From: Amia ocellicauda
Lineage: Eukaryota; Chordata; Actinopteri; Amiiformes; Amiidae
Assembly (NCBI RefSeq): GCF_036373705.1
Contig: NC_089869.1
Span: forward strand, 12,163,676-12,227,675
Direction of reading: 5' to 3'
Length of the DNA: 64,000 bases
The notes under the pieces were generated by a model that made no database searches, was not told the origin of the DNA, and saw nothing but the letters and a program-made list of their open reading frames with translations. Made by a program: the position numbers and the translations under genes. Of the stretch, positions 22,368-34,100 are shown piece after piece. Position 1 is the first letter of the stretch. The number at the start of each line of letters is the position of its first letter.

Positions 22368-25300
22368 TCAGATCTTGAGGAGCTGCTCTGCCGCTGCCAG
22401 GTGATACAGGAAGTTCTCTGTTGCGGGGGGGAACCGCCGCTGCCTCAGGGTCTCCAGCGTGATTTTGGAGCTCTCGCCCTCTTCTGCTAGCGATGCCAAG
22501 TTGGTGAGAATCTCTCTTGTTTTTACTGAAATGTCCTGAAAAGACAAATGGTGCACACAAAGACACAAAGCTGCTTTCAGACCGTATCGCATTGTCATCT
22601 CTTAATACAGTAAATGGAGCAATGCATAATGGTCTATGTGTAGGTCAAACTTACCTTAATAACTTGACCGTCGGTCCGATCGGCATCCTCTGCGGATTGA
22701 ACGATGAGCTGCCCGATGTCCTTGTGCAGCTTGCCCATTGTCATTGCCTCTGAAATGGGGAAGAAAGCCATGAAGCGGAGGGCTTGTTGATCCATATTTA
22801 AATAATTGAAATAGCATGTTCTTGTCGGAGAGAAAAATAAGCCACTGTGCAAGTAACTGGGGGGTGTTTACCAGAGTAAAGACATATTTTGGTCACTCTT
22901 TCATTGAAGACAATATTGAGAATTACACTGGATTGTTTTATGATTATTATTATAGAAGAAACAATTGTTCTTTGTGTGGATTTCAAGTGACAAAGCAGAC
23001 AGACTAATCATTAGGCCTATAGCTGCAGTCTGAATGGCACTGACACCCACCCGTGACTTCAAACCCCTTTAACCAGCACTGACTGTACAGCCCAACTGCA
23101 GCACAGAACACTATTAGCCAAGGCAGAAACAAAACTACAATGCAAGATCCAACCGCAATCACATTAAAAACAGCCTACTTCTATTGAGTTGGAAAAGTTA
23201 AGTTTATAAAGCAATTTGAATGGCAAAATAACAACCAAAAGAGCCCACTAACCCCTAGTCCCTAGTTACTGTGGCCCCTGAGCCTCTCCATGAGAATCCA
23301 GATCAAATCCCAGTCGGTGATCTGGCTTCTGATGGGGTTTATTTCCATCAGACCCACACCTATTATTAAGACTAAAAATGTAATACGATGTTGATCTGAA
23401 TTTTTTTAAAGAACATGACGGATGTGATGCACAGGCGGAGGTTCGGACCTGGCGCCTCCACACCACAGCCCTACACTGCCCCGCTGTACAGAGCTGCGGT
23501 CCCGAGCTGAGCCACAGCCCTGCCCGAGCACGGGACTAATATACTAGATTGGCATATGTACATACAGGCCACTATATAAATTACTTCGTATTATTCATTG
23601 AGAAAAAAAACTTGCAGATCAAAAGCCCGTAGACCCTGCATCTCTCCAGGACCAAGGTTAGCCACCCCTGGTCTATACCAATCTTTTTTCAATTAAAAAC
23701 AATAAAATGTTTTATGAATTGTAGAATGCAGACCATAGAGTACAGTGCCTTGTGCAAGTATTCACCCCCCTTGGCATTGTTCCCTATTTTGTTGCCTTAC
23801 AACCTGGAATTAAAATGAATTTTGTGGGGGTTTGTATCATTTGATTTACACAACATGCAAAATATTTTGGATTGTGAAACAAACAAGAAATAAGACAAAA
23901 AAGCAGAAAACATGAGCGTGTATAATTATTCACCCCCCCAAAGTTAATACTTTGTAGAGCCACCTGTTGCAGCAATTACAGCTGCAAGTCTCTTGGGGTA
24001 CGTCTCTATAAGCTTGGCACATCTAGCCACTTCTTTTTTTTTGCCCATTCTTCAAGGCAAAACTGCTCCAGCTCCTTCAAGTTGGATGGGTTCCGCTGGT
24101 GTACAGCAATCTTTAAGTCATACCACAGATTCTCAATTGGATTGAGGTCTGGGCTTTGACTAGGCCATTCCAAGACATTTAAATGTTTCCCCTTAAACCA
24201 CTCGAGTGTTGCTTTAGCAGTATGCTTAGGGTCATTGTCCTACTGGAAGGTGAACCTCCATCCCAGTCTCAAATCTCTGGAAGACTGAAACATGTTTCCC
24301 TCAAGAATTTCACTGTATTTACATACATACATCATTCCTTCAATTCTGACCAGTTCCCAGTCCCTGCCGATGAAAAACATCCCCACAGCATGATGCTGCC
24401 ACCACCATGCTTCACTGTGGGGATGGTCTTCTCGAGGTGATGAGAGGCGTTGGGTTTGCGCCAGACATAGCGTTCTCCTTGATGGCCAAAAAGCTTGATT
24501 TTAGTCTCATCTGACCAGAGTACCTTCTTCCATATGTTTGGGGAGTCTCCCACATGCCTTTTGGCAAACAGCAAACATGTTTATTTATTTGTTTTCTTTA
24601 AGCAATGGCTTTCTTCTGGCCACTCTTCTGTAAAGCCCAGCTCTTTGGAGTGTATGGCTTAAAGTGGTCCTATGGACAGATACTCTCATTTCCGCTGTGG
24701 AGCTTTGCAACTCCTTCAGGGTTATCTTTGGTCTCTTTGTTGCCTCTCTGATTAATGCCCTCCTTGCCTGATCCATGAGTTTTGGTGGGCGGCCCTCTCT
24801 TGGCAGGTTTGTTGTGGTGCCATAATCTTTCCATGTTTTAATAATGGATTTAATGGTGCTCTGTGGGATGTTCAAAGTTTTGGATATTTTTTTTTATAAC
24901 CAAACCCTGATCTATACTTCTCCACAACTTTGTCCCTGACCTGTTTGGAGAGCTCATTGGTCTTCGTGGTGCCCTTGCTTGGTGGTGCCACTTGCTCAGT
25001 GGTGTTGCAGACACTGGGGCATTTCAGAACAGGTGTATACACTCACCTAAAGGATTACTAGGAACACCATACTAATACTGTGTTTGACCCCCTTTCGCCT
25101 TCAGAACTGCCTTAATTCTACGTGGCATTGATTCAACAAGGTGCTGAAAGCATTCTTTAGAAATGTTGGCCCATATTGATAGGATAGCATCTTGCAGTTG
25201 ATGGAGATTTGTGGGATGCACATCCAGGGCACGAAGCTCCCGTTCCACCACATCCCAAAGATGCTCTATTGGGTTGAGATCTGGTGACTGTGGGGGCCAG

Positions 25301-28300
25301 TTTAGTACAGTGAACTCATTGTCATGTTCAAGAAACCAATTTGAAATGATTCGACCTTTGTGACATGGTGCATTATCCTGCTGGAAGTAGCCATCAGAGG
25401 ATGGGTACATGGTGGTCATAAAGGGATGGACATGGTCAGAAACAATGCTCAGGTAGGCCGTGGCATTTAAACGATGCCCAATTGGCACTAAGGGGCCTAA
25501 AGTGTGCCAAGAAAACATCCCCCACACCATTACACCACCACCACCAGCCTGCACAGTGGTAACAAGGCATGATGGATCCATGTTCTCATTCTGTTTACGC
25601 CAAATTCTGACTCTACCATCTGAATGTCTCAACAGAAATCGAGACTCATCAGAGCAGGCAACATTTTTCCAGTCTTCAACTGTCCAATTTTGGTGAGCTT
25701 GTGCAAATTGTAGCCTCTTTTTCCTATTTGTAGTGGAGATGAGTGCTACCCGGTGGGGTCTTCTGCTGTTGTAGCCCATCCGCCTCAAGGTTGTACGTGT
25801 TGTGGCTTCACAAATGCTTTGCTGCATACCTCGGTTGTAACGAGTGGTTATTTCAGTCAAAGTTGCTCTTCTATCAGCTTGAATCAGTCTGCCCATTCTC
25901 CTCTGACCTCTAGCATCAACAAGGCATTTTCTCCCACAGGACTGGCGCATACTGGATGTTTTTCCCTTTTCACACCATTCTTTGTAAACCCTAGAAATGG
26001 TTGTGCGTGAAAATCCCAGTAACTGAGCAGATTGTGAAATACTCAGACCGGCCCGCCTGGCACCAACAACAATGCCACGCTCAAAATTGCTTAAATCACC
26101 ATTCTTTCCCATTCAGACATTCAGTTTGGAGTTCAGGAGATTGTCTTGACCAGGACCACACCCCTAAATGCATTGAAGCAACTGCCATGTGATTGGTTGG
26201 TTAGATAATTGCATTAATGAGAAATTGAACAGGTGTTCCTAATAATCCTTTAGGTGAGTGTATATACTGAGATCATATGACAGATCCACTTAGACTGCAC
26301 ACAGGTGGACTTTATTTAACTAATTGTGACTTATGAAGGTGTTTGGTTTCACCAGATCTTATTTTTCATTTCACTTCACCATTTTGGACTATTTTGTGTA
26401 TGTCCATTACATGAAATCCAAATAAAAATAATGTAAATTACAGGTTGTAATGCAACAAAATAGGAAAAACGCCAACGGGGGTGAATACGTTCGCAAGGCA
26501 CTGTATGTGAATTAGGAGCACAAACCTTTTGCATGGGCCGAAACTGAGATTTCACTCTCTGGCAGGTTGATATAGACATCATACAGGTCAGATCTGTTGC
26601 TCACTTCTGGATCGATGAATCCTGCTACATAACCTACAACAATGGAAAGTATCAAACTAGATTCAATGCAATATAATATAACCATTGAAATACACAAAGA
26701 GCAGTTTGGATTTTCATTTTTACAGTTTTAATTTGCAGTCTTCCATAGCTATATTGTGTATTTTGTATTCACGGACTGGGTAATCTGTCTGGATTCATAC
26801 CTGTACACATTTTTAAGGCCTCCAGTTCACTGTCATTAAGATCTACATAAGGATGAAGAATTGACCAATCCTTCCGATGCCATGTAAGAGCTGGGAGGGA
26901 CCTGCAATACAAAAAAACAGATGGTAGTTACTGTTAAAAAATGTGTTGCAGTACTTTAGCCTCCATTTCTAGTAATGCAAATAAATGTCCCATATGCAAT
27001 GCCAGCAGGCCTTTCCAACACTCAATTACCTGGTGAATTCCTGGAGTGCCTCAATGCGAGGGTGATGGACCACAATCCTCTTCTTCAACATCAAAGCAGT
27101 GTAGAGGATAATAGTTTCCATTCCAAACTGAGTGACCACATCTGCAACGAGAGTTTCAATAACAGCCCAGGCCTTCAGGGACCATCGCCTTTCCTCTTGT
27201 GAACGGCTACAGTATTGATTATTATTATTTTTTTATTTTTATTTTTTTGTGATTTAGCAGACGCTCTTATCCAGGGTGACTTACATTTGTACCCATTTAT
27301 ACAGCTGGGCATTTTACTGGAGCAATCTAAGTGAAGTACCTTGCTCAAGGGTACAACAGCACTGCCCCACCCAGGATTTGAACCCGGTCATGAGTCCAGA
27401 GCCCTCTTCACTACTCCACAGTGCTGCCCAGTCTAGGTGGGTCCTTTTGAAAAAATGGTGCGTCACTGACTTATTTCAATGTTTCTATGATTTGAGTGTG
27501 AATTTAAATGTGAAAATAATGTACATATAAAATGTCAAAGACAAAGGAGGGATAATAAAAGCTATGTATATTTAAACAAACATGCAGCTCATGGTTGGAT
27601 TTCTTCAAGATTGGTGATGAAATGGGACGTGCTTACCTTTGATAGAACCAGCCAGATAAGCCTTTCTGATATCATAGTCCTTTATGAGAAAGGAGCCATT
27701 CTCGTCACTCTGACAGATGCCCTTGGTGAGGACAGCGATATATCCCTCCATCATCTTAACAGGGCTGCCATACTTAATGTACATCCTGTAACAGGGTACA
27801 TACAATACAAAGTTGAGCAACACTTGTCCTCAATTTGTGCTCTTTCCTCCTTCGTACTGCAGAACATACATTGCCTTAATACCAAAGGCTAAGTCTAAAG
27901 ATCTTCTCTATACAAAGGAAGTGTTTTAAGTGAAGGATAAACAATTCATGCATTCATGTACCTGCACAAAACTCTGCTGAAAGCTGCGTACTTCTCTGGG
28001 TTGAAGTCTTTTGCTGTAAGGACTATTGAAAAGTGGGTAACCTGGATTTTGAGAGAGAAGACGTACATTCGTTATTTTTGTCGGGAAACTTCTGACAGCA
28101 ACAAAAAAGCAGCACATTTAAGTATGGCCTAGTTGTGGTGCAGCGCTTGCAATATGACTAAATATTTAGTGCAAGTTTTGAGACAGCTGCACAAACCCTC
28201 CCCTTCTGCCAGGCAAGAAACAAGGACACTGACAGGAAGAGTAGACCCACCTTCTTGAGGGCAGTGGGCTCCTGCACCTCCACAGTGGTGATGTAGTACC

Positions 28301-29605
28301 AGGTCCTGCTGAACTGGCCAAACACAAAGGTGTGCAGCTCGGGGCTCTCTTTGGTGAGGCAGCACTTTCGCAGTAGCAGCTCCCGAAGCGCGTGGCTGAC
28401 GGAGGGGTAGCACCACACCCACAGGGCATCGCCGTTGGTGTCTTTCTCTAAGGCGGAAAGATGCTCAGTCAGGTGAGAACGCAAAGGAGTGGCGTGACAG
28501 TGAAATGGTCTGAATGCTGGGATCTGGACCAGATCTGGGTCAAAGGCCTATTATTGTGCAGGTTTGATATACGTTAAGCTACCTTTTGTACTGCTAGAAA
28601 AACATCTACATTGCACACACAACACATATAGTCAGTGCTAATCATAATACTGCTAAAGGTTTAACTACAACACAAATGTGGCACAACGTGACATTCAAAT
28701 AACTATTTTGTAGTGAGAAATGGTTGCCAAAGACAGGGATCTAACCACGGTTTAAAGTAACCCCTGCAGCTGATTGTACATTGCTGTTCTAGTATAAAAA
28801 GGGTTATTTTCTAGACTTGCACAAACATGCTAGCTGTTACAGTGGTTCTTGGCTGAAACATGGTGCAACTTGATCCTATTCAGGGTAGGATCACTTGTGA
28901 CAAAATCAGTTTAATTAGTGCTACCATAAGCCAAAATGAAAACGAAAAGCAACGTTGTTATTTTAGAATTACAAAATACAGGTATATTACGTAATGTTTT
29001 TAAAAAGGTGGCCTGTGAAAGCCTGAAAACAAATCAGATCTGAAACTGCCCTGAGGTCCAATATCCTTCCCCACTGATCCTTGCTTGAGTTTAAATCCCT
29101 CGATAGTGACAGACAGTGCAAGCTATACACATACTAAGCATCACTTTAAACAGCTCCTTTACGGAAATGCTATAAGATGACAGAACTTTACTGTGACTGA
29201 AATATGAAGAAATGAATCATGTGACTAGTCTCAGCTATTGACATCTGCATGAATATCTGGTGCTCCAGCACAAGCTGTTTCTTGATCTATATATGTCTAT
29301 GTTTTGTAAGCTATGGCAGAACTAGTGATTATTTGTACACTACTTTTCTTTTCTAATCGCAGGTCAGCAGTTTAGATCTACACAGCTGACCCGTTTCAAA
29401 TGCCACTATTTCCGCTAAGAAGAGACATTGCTGTGTTCCTCGAAATAATAAAACGCTGAACATACACCTAAAATCAGTATATTGTCTTATGCAATATGCA
29501 TGCAGTTCAATACAACAATCGTAAAATGTTTAATGCTGTTAAAGGAAAATTAGTCTTACCAATCAGTCCGACGCTTAACATCAGCTGAGTTTCAGCTGCA
29601 GCCAT
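22368..29605 (-). CDS. dennd10: DENN domain-containing protein 10 (FAM45 family)
   Basis: A small DENN-family protein implicated, by knowledge of the human protein, in late endosome homeostasis with the retriever/CCC machinery. Nine minus-strand exons: 29605-29560, 28447-28251, 28041-27962, 27785-27637, 27141-27030, 26901-26801, 26633-26526, 22749-22655, 22535-22368. Phases agree throughout, giving 351 aa (human 357). The protein starts [15 protein letters not shown]. It continues [34 protein letters not shown], the strongly conserved [39 protein letters not shown] and [14 protein letters not shown], and ends [17 protein letters not shown]. The start lies divergent to EIF3A, as in human. Intron 7 (22750-26525) is almost filled by nested Tc1 elements, the outer one ending about 20 bases from the exon 7 donor. 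Confidence 0.96.
23420..23530 (-). repeat. Possible tRNA-derived SINE head
   Basis: Read on the minus strand, TGGCTCAGCTCGG resembles an RNA polymerase III A box and GGTCCGAACC a B box. Spacing is longer than in a true tRNA and no cloverleaf is evident. Low-confidence SINE remnant in DENND10 intron 7. A repeat end like that at 2675 lies next to it (23614-23670). Confidence 0.3.
25040..26262 (-). mobile_element. Intact DD36E Tc1/mariner element (inner element)
   Basis: A 1223-bp element flanked by TA on both sides (25038-25039 and 26263-26264). Terminal inverted repeats of 29 bases (25040-25068 and 26234-26262) start CACTCACCTAAAGGATTA and differ at one position. Between them lies a single open transposase frame. 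Near-perfect ends and an open frame point to recent insertion. The right and left flanks rejoin to a continuous outer Tc1 sequence. Confidence 0.93.
25072..26112 (-). CDS. Tc1/mariner transposase, DD36E type (346 aa)
   Basis: Cut-and-paste transposase that binds its terminal repeats and integrates at TA. The N-terminal ~110 residues form paired-type helix-turn-helix domains ([36 protein letters not shown]). The catalytic triad is Asp155 in ACSDESRF, Asp246 in [10 protein letters not shown] and Glu283 in [11 protein letters not shown]. The Gly-rich loop [11 protein letters not shown] lies at about 190-200. Exactly 36 residues separate Asp246 and Glu283, instead of the 34 usual for Tc1. A DD36E group named Incomer has been described, and this fits it in length and triad. 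The 346 aa length is normal for the superfamily and there are no internal stops. It is transcriptionally co-oriented with DENND10. Activity is inferred and has not been shown. Confidence 0.93.
   Translation of the reverse strand: MGKNGDLSNFERGIVVGARRAGLSISQSAQLLGFSRTTISRVYKEWCEKGKTSSMRQSCGRKCLVDARGQRRMGRLIQADRRATLTEITTRYNRGMQQSICEATTRTTLRRMGYNSRRPHRVALISTTNRKKRLQFAQAHQNWTVEDWKNVACSDESRFLLRHSDGRVRIWRKQNENMDPSCLVTTVQAGGGGVMVWGMFSWHTLGPLVPIGHRLNATAYLSIVSDHVHPFMTTMYPSSDGYFQQDNAPCHKGRIISNWFLEHDNEFTVLNWPPQSPDLNPIEHLWDVVERELRALDVHPTNLHQLQDAILSIWANISKECFQHLVESMPRRIKAVLKAKGGQTQY
27246..27437 (-). mobile_element. tRNA-derived SINE, full-length-like copy
   Basis: On the minus strand it begins CAGCACTGTGGAGTAGTG, carries a B box in GGGTTCAAATCC, then TTGCTCCAGTAAAA, and ends GGATAAGAGCGTCTGCTAAA. 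The head is tRNA-like and the tail is the widespread fish SINE/LINE-type tail. It lies upstream of exon 5 in DENND10 intron 4. A related copy is at 34091-34262. Confidence 0.75.
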
Positions 29606-31124
29606 CTTTCACCTCCCCTCTGTCCTGGAAGGTGTATAACACATAATGTAACGAACTAACTGCTTGATGCACCATTTGTTTAAATTATTTTTTTTAAAGA
29701 CACGAAAGCAATTATTTCTAACACTGTACATATTATTAAAGTGAAGTAAATTGTTATTAAGCTGTACGCTGGCAGAAAAAAAGAACGTATTTTATGTATC
29801 GGTCATGACTAATGCGTTTCTGATTTATAGCTTCAAACCTGTCAGAACTGCAGCACATTGTATCTTAGCTTTTAAAGCTAATTAAACGGACCTTTTAGCA
29901 ATTTAAATGTGCATTTTTATAAATAGCAAGAAAGCTGATCAAAGTTTTAGTGTTAATAATAATGTCATACTCTATTAGCTGGTTTAGACGAAAGCAGAAC
30001 ATGCTACCAGCAACACTAAGTTGAAGTTTGTTTTTTCCATCTAGATTATTAATATTATTGTTTATATAGAAATGGTTTAATAATAGAACATGAGAACTGT
30101 TATGAAGCCCATTTCCAGTATCTAATTGATCCAGGAGCCTCAATTAACTGTTCTGGTTGGGGGTTGCATGTGCACCCCCTCTGGTTACTTGCATCCAAAC
30201 CTCTTCTTTTCTTTTCTCAGTCTGTCCTGCTCCTGTAATTATGCAGCCATATGAAAGAAATGCAATGTCGTGAAGGGACACTAGCAATTGAACAATACAG
30301 GGCTGCGTAACTGTCTACACAACAACTGTTGTGGTCGGGCTTTTCTAGATTTGTTTCTTGGAGCACAAGTGCACAACAGAACATCACTCATTGATCATTA
30401 TCATGTATTGTTTCCTTTATCTGATCGCAATGTTTTTAGCTGTCATTGGCGGACCTCAAAATCGGGAAGTAAATGAATAAATGATCAACACCAAAAGCAT
30501 CATGCTCTGGTGTTAAAGCAGAGGTCGCGTGTCTGTAGTGCAGATTTCCGCAGGTCTGCGCGGATCTGCGCGGCTCCACCAATGGGATCAGTGGGATTCT
30601 GCAGATCTGCGCAAAACCGCGGGAATCTGCGCTACAACTGACAAACTCCATGAATGTAATTTCTTGAACTTTCGGACGTATTCTCAGATGTTATTTTTGC
30701 TGGAATAGTACATTTATAGTAAAACGGACAAAGGACACACAATATATCAAACAAACATTTGTATTATTATTATAAAGACAATTCATTTAACATGGTCCAG
30801 ATTTCAGTAATAAAAAGAAAACCCATTAACTTGTCTACTTTTAGATCTACAATACCATTGAGTTTAAAATAAAGAGCAATACATTTATGAAAGGAAAATA
30901 TTAAGACTGGGAATAAATGAACTATTTCCCTCTCGGCGGCGGCGCAGACGCACACGCAGCCGCGCGTCGTAAAGTGGGGCCGGTGACGCGCTCGCCGTCC
31001 TTTCCGAGGAGGAGCTTGTCGGAGCGGGTTGGAGCCGGTCAGCGCGGATGGATGTGTTAACAAGGATTTTATAAATTTAATACCTTTTTCATTTTGAAAT
31101 CCATCCCGTAAGCGAGCAAGAACC
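29606..31124. promoter_or_regulatory. Divergent DENND10/EIF3A promoter region
   Basis: The two start codons are 1519 bases apart and the genes point away from each other. Immediately upstream of EIF3A, 30930-31050 is CpG-rich (GGCGGCGGCGCAGACGCAC and similar) and probably holds its promoter and 5' UTR. The DENND10 side has no obvious TATA box. The intervening AT-rich sequence contains the GC-rich repeat at 30541-30635 and no coding frame. Confidence 0.5.
30541..30635. repeat. GC-rich repeat unit, copy 1 (CCAAT-containing)
   Basis: The order is TCCGCAGGTCTGCGCGG, an extra ATCTGCGCGG, CTCCACCAATGGGATC, then TGCAGATCTGCGC and GGGAATCTGCGC. It matches 49170-49250 closely. The GCAGATCTGC core is palindromic, and a CCAAT motif lies within it. 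It could be a short mobile element or a shared promoter module. Confidence 0.6.
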
Positions 31125-34100
31125 ATGCCGGCATACTTTCAGCGCCCCGAGAACGCCCTTAAGAGGGCCAACGGTGAGTGAGAGACGGGCCCGCGACAGG
31201 GCTGCTGCGGGTGCGCGGCATGGGGGAGGCCATATTGTTTGAAAGGAAATGCTTATTCAGAGAGGCCATATGGGTGGACTAGGCCTGCAATATGGCACCT
31301 AAAAAATACATACTTCTGAGCTTCGTTGAAAGAAAAAAGAAAGACAGATTGAAACAGAACTTGCAAATAATCATGTTTGAAATGCCCCTGTCGTAACTGA
31401 GATGTGTACGTCAATATTTTGCGTTGTATTAAATCGCTCAGCTCATATCTTGCAATGTGAACGGATCACTGACTAAGTGAGCACGATTTCCCATCCTTTA
31501 ATGTAAACGTCACGAAATTCATATTTCACAATGTATCATTTGCGAAAAAAAACGCAAAAGAACATTTGTTTTATAACGTTTTCGGACAGTCGTAACACAC
31601 AACGTGTCACATCTCGGTGGCTACAAAATGGAGGAAATGATCTAGTATAACCATTTTTACAGGCCCTCCCTTACCCAATAACGTATTCATTGTGTTAATA
31701 TTGAAACGGGCCTTTTCAGCGTAAAATAATTGAGAATTTAAAATATTCACATCGACAACAATAGAGGAGCCCCAGAATATGTGCTGTTGTAACTGTTTAA
31801 ATGTGTTGCTAACAATACGATACCATGTTTATTTCCCACATGTACTGTTTTGCAATTTGAACAATTTGTGTTCACACTTGTTAGGAATATGTAAAATACT
31901 AATCCTCATTATGTTGAACTGCAATTAAAACGGCCATTAGCAGTACAATGCATGTTTTCTCCTGTCTTTTCTAATTTACCTGCGATCATAGAAATACACA
32001 AGCAACTTGAGTGTATTACAATTACAATCTAACTGTAATATTACTCAATCATTGCACCTTAGACACTTGTGTAACTAAAAAAATTATAATTTTCAGTTGT
32101 CAGTGTATGACTTGGGAAGGGATAGACTTTCATAACTTTGAGCCACAACTCTTTTATATAAAATCAAATGTATTATCTGACTACTATATTAGTCTGGTCC
32201 TGAGGCAATGACATAATTTAAGGAAAAGCTGCTGAAGGTTTCAATCCATTATTAGTATCAATTCACAAAAAGTTTCATTGTTTCTGCTTATATGCATGTT
32301 TAACAATCATCTTAACAGTATTATTATTATTATTATTTTTAGAGTTTCTTGAAGTTGGCAAGAAGCAGCCAGCTCTGGACGTTCTTTACGACGTGATCAA
32401 GAGCAAAAAGCATCGAACATGGCAGAAGATCCACGAACCCATCATGCTCAAGTACCTCGAGCTCTGTGTGGACCTCCGCAAGAGCCACCTGGCTAAAGAG
32501 GGCTTGTACCAGTACAAGAACATCTGTCAACAGGTCACCGGCTCACACTTTTCACTAATTGAGTTTTTTTTTTTTTTTTTTCAAAGCATCAGTTTTATTT
32601 TGGAGCTTTTTTTTTCAACATGTATATGTATTTTTTTCCAGGTTAACATCAAGTCACTGGAGGATGTTGTCCGGGCTTATCTGAAACTGGCTGAAGAAAA
32701 GACTGAAACAGCTAAGGAGGAGTCCCAGCAGATGGTGCTTGATATTGAGGATCTTGATAACATTCAGACTCCTGAGAGGTAAACAGAACCGACAACGGAA
32801 GGAATATCTGGAAAAAGATGCTAAAATGTCTGTATTAAAGAAAAAGTTTCCTTTCACACTCCTACACAGACCAGTGTAGGAGTTTGTGTAAGAGACACTC
32901 ATGTGAATGTCTAATAGTGATGGGTGGAAACAATACATAAATAAAATCTGTATAAGTGCTGAAGAGTAAAATTAGCATTTCTAACCTGTGTCTTCTTACC
33001 TGTCTTGCCTCTAGTGTGCTGCTGAGTGCTGTCAGTGGGGAGGACACCCAAGATCGAACTGACCGCCTGCTGCTGACTCCATGGGTGAAGTTCCTCTGGG
33101 AGTCTTACAGACAGTGCCTGGACCTCCTCCGTAACAACTCGAAAGTGGAGCGCTTGTACCATGACATCGCACAACAAGGTGAGAAGCACTGAATGCATTC
33201 TTATTAATAAAGATGCAAGAACTAAAAGTTGGCATTACAAAGAGGTGCATTTAAGAAAATTGGACCCATAAAGCTTTTTTTCTTTTTCTTGTAAAATTTC
33301 CAGTTTTGCTGTATTAATGCCATAAATTGGAATAGGCAGGTTATACTTGAATGGGCTAAAGATTGTGCTGAGCCAGGTGGTTCTTTCACCCCCCCCCCCC
33401 CTCCTTACTTTTTCCACTCAGTATGAACTTAATTCTGAATTATAATCATGGTGTATAAATGTCCATATCATAAATGTGTTTACCATTTTATTTACATAGC
33501 CTTCAAGTTCTGCCTGCAGTACACCCGTAAAGCGGAGTTCCGCAAATTGTGCGACAATCTGCGCATGCATTTGGGCCAGATCCAGCGCCACCACAACCAG
33601 AGCACAGCCATCAACCTCAGCAACCCCGAGAGCCAGTCTATGCACCTGGAGACCAGGCTCGTGCAGCTGGACAGTGCCATCAGCATGGAGCTCTGGCAGG
33701 TGAGCGTGGCAGCAGGGTCTGTGTGACGGCATTAATGAAGTGTTTAAATACCCACGGTAGGCTCCTGGAAGATAGGCATGTCACTCTTTCTGTCGACACT
33801 TCTCATTGCATCTGATTTATAGTTGGATATAGATCTTCCTGGCAATCAATACTTGTCCCTGGTTAGTGAAGGCATTGGGCCTTTATACTTAAACTACATG
33901 TTGTCAGTGCTTTTCTTTTTGGCAGTTTAGAAAAGTCATCCCCTTTTGACTGTTAAAGCTGATAATGAGTTGTACTCCACCCTTGCCAGCTTGACTGGTT
34001 GTTACTTTACAGAAGATCAATCGCTACAGAACAACTGAACTTTGAGGAAGGGTGATGAGATCAGAAGCTAGCTTCCAGAAGCTGTACTTGCGCAGCACTG

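Larger units (their letters stand above)
23743..26503 (-). mobile_element. Inactive DD34E Tc1-like element (outer element, interrupted)
   Basis: The ends are CAGTGCCTTGTGCAAGTATT (left) and an inverted GCAAGGCACTG (right), each flanked by a TA. The transposase runs on the minus strand: GYKK before a poly-A frameshift, then [52 protein letters not shown], and [15 protein letters not shown] through [15 protein letters not shown] stands directly before the second catalytic Asp and further stops and frameshifts occur, so it is dead. Thirty-four residues separate the second Asp from the Glu. It is interrupted upstream of its transposase frame by the element at 25040-26262. Confidence 0.9.

Noticed and set aside
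30770-31126. 118-codon minus-strand frame upstream of EIF3A
   Set aside because: It covers the CpG-rich EIF3A 5' region. No protein character or acceptor/donor supports it.
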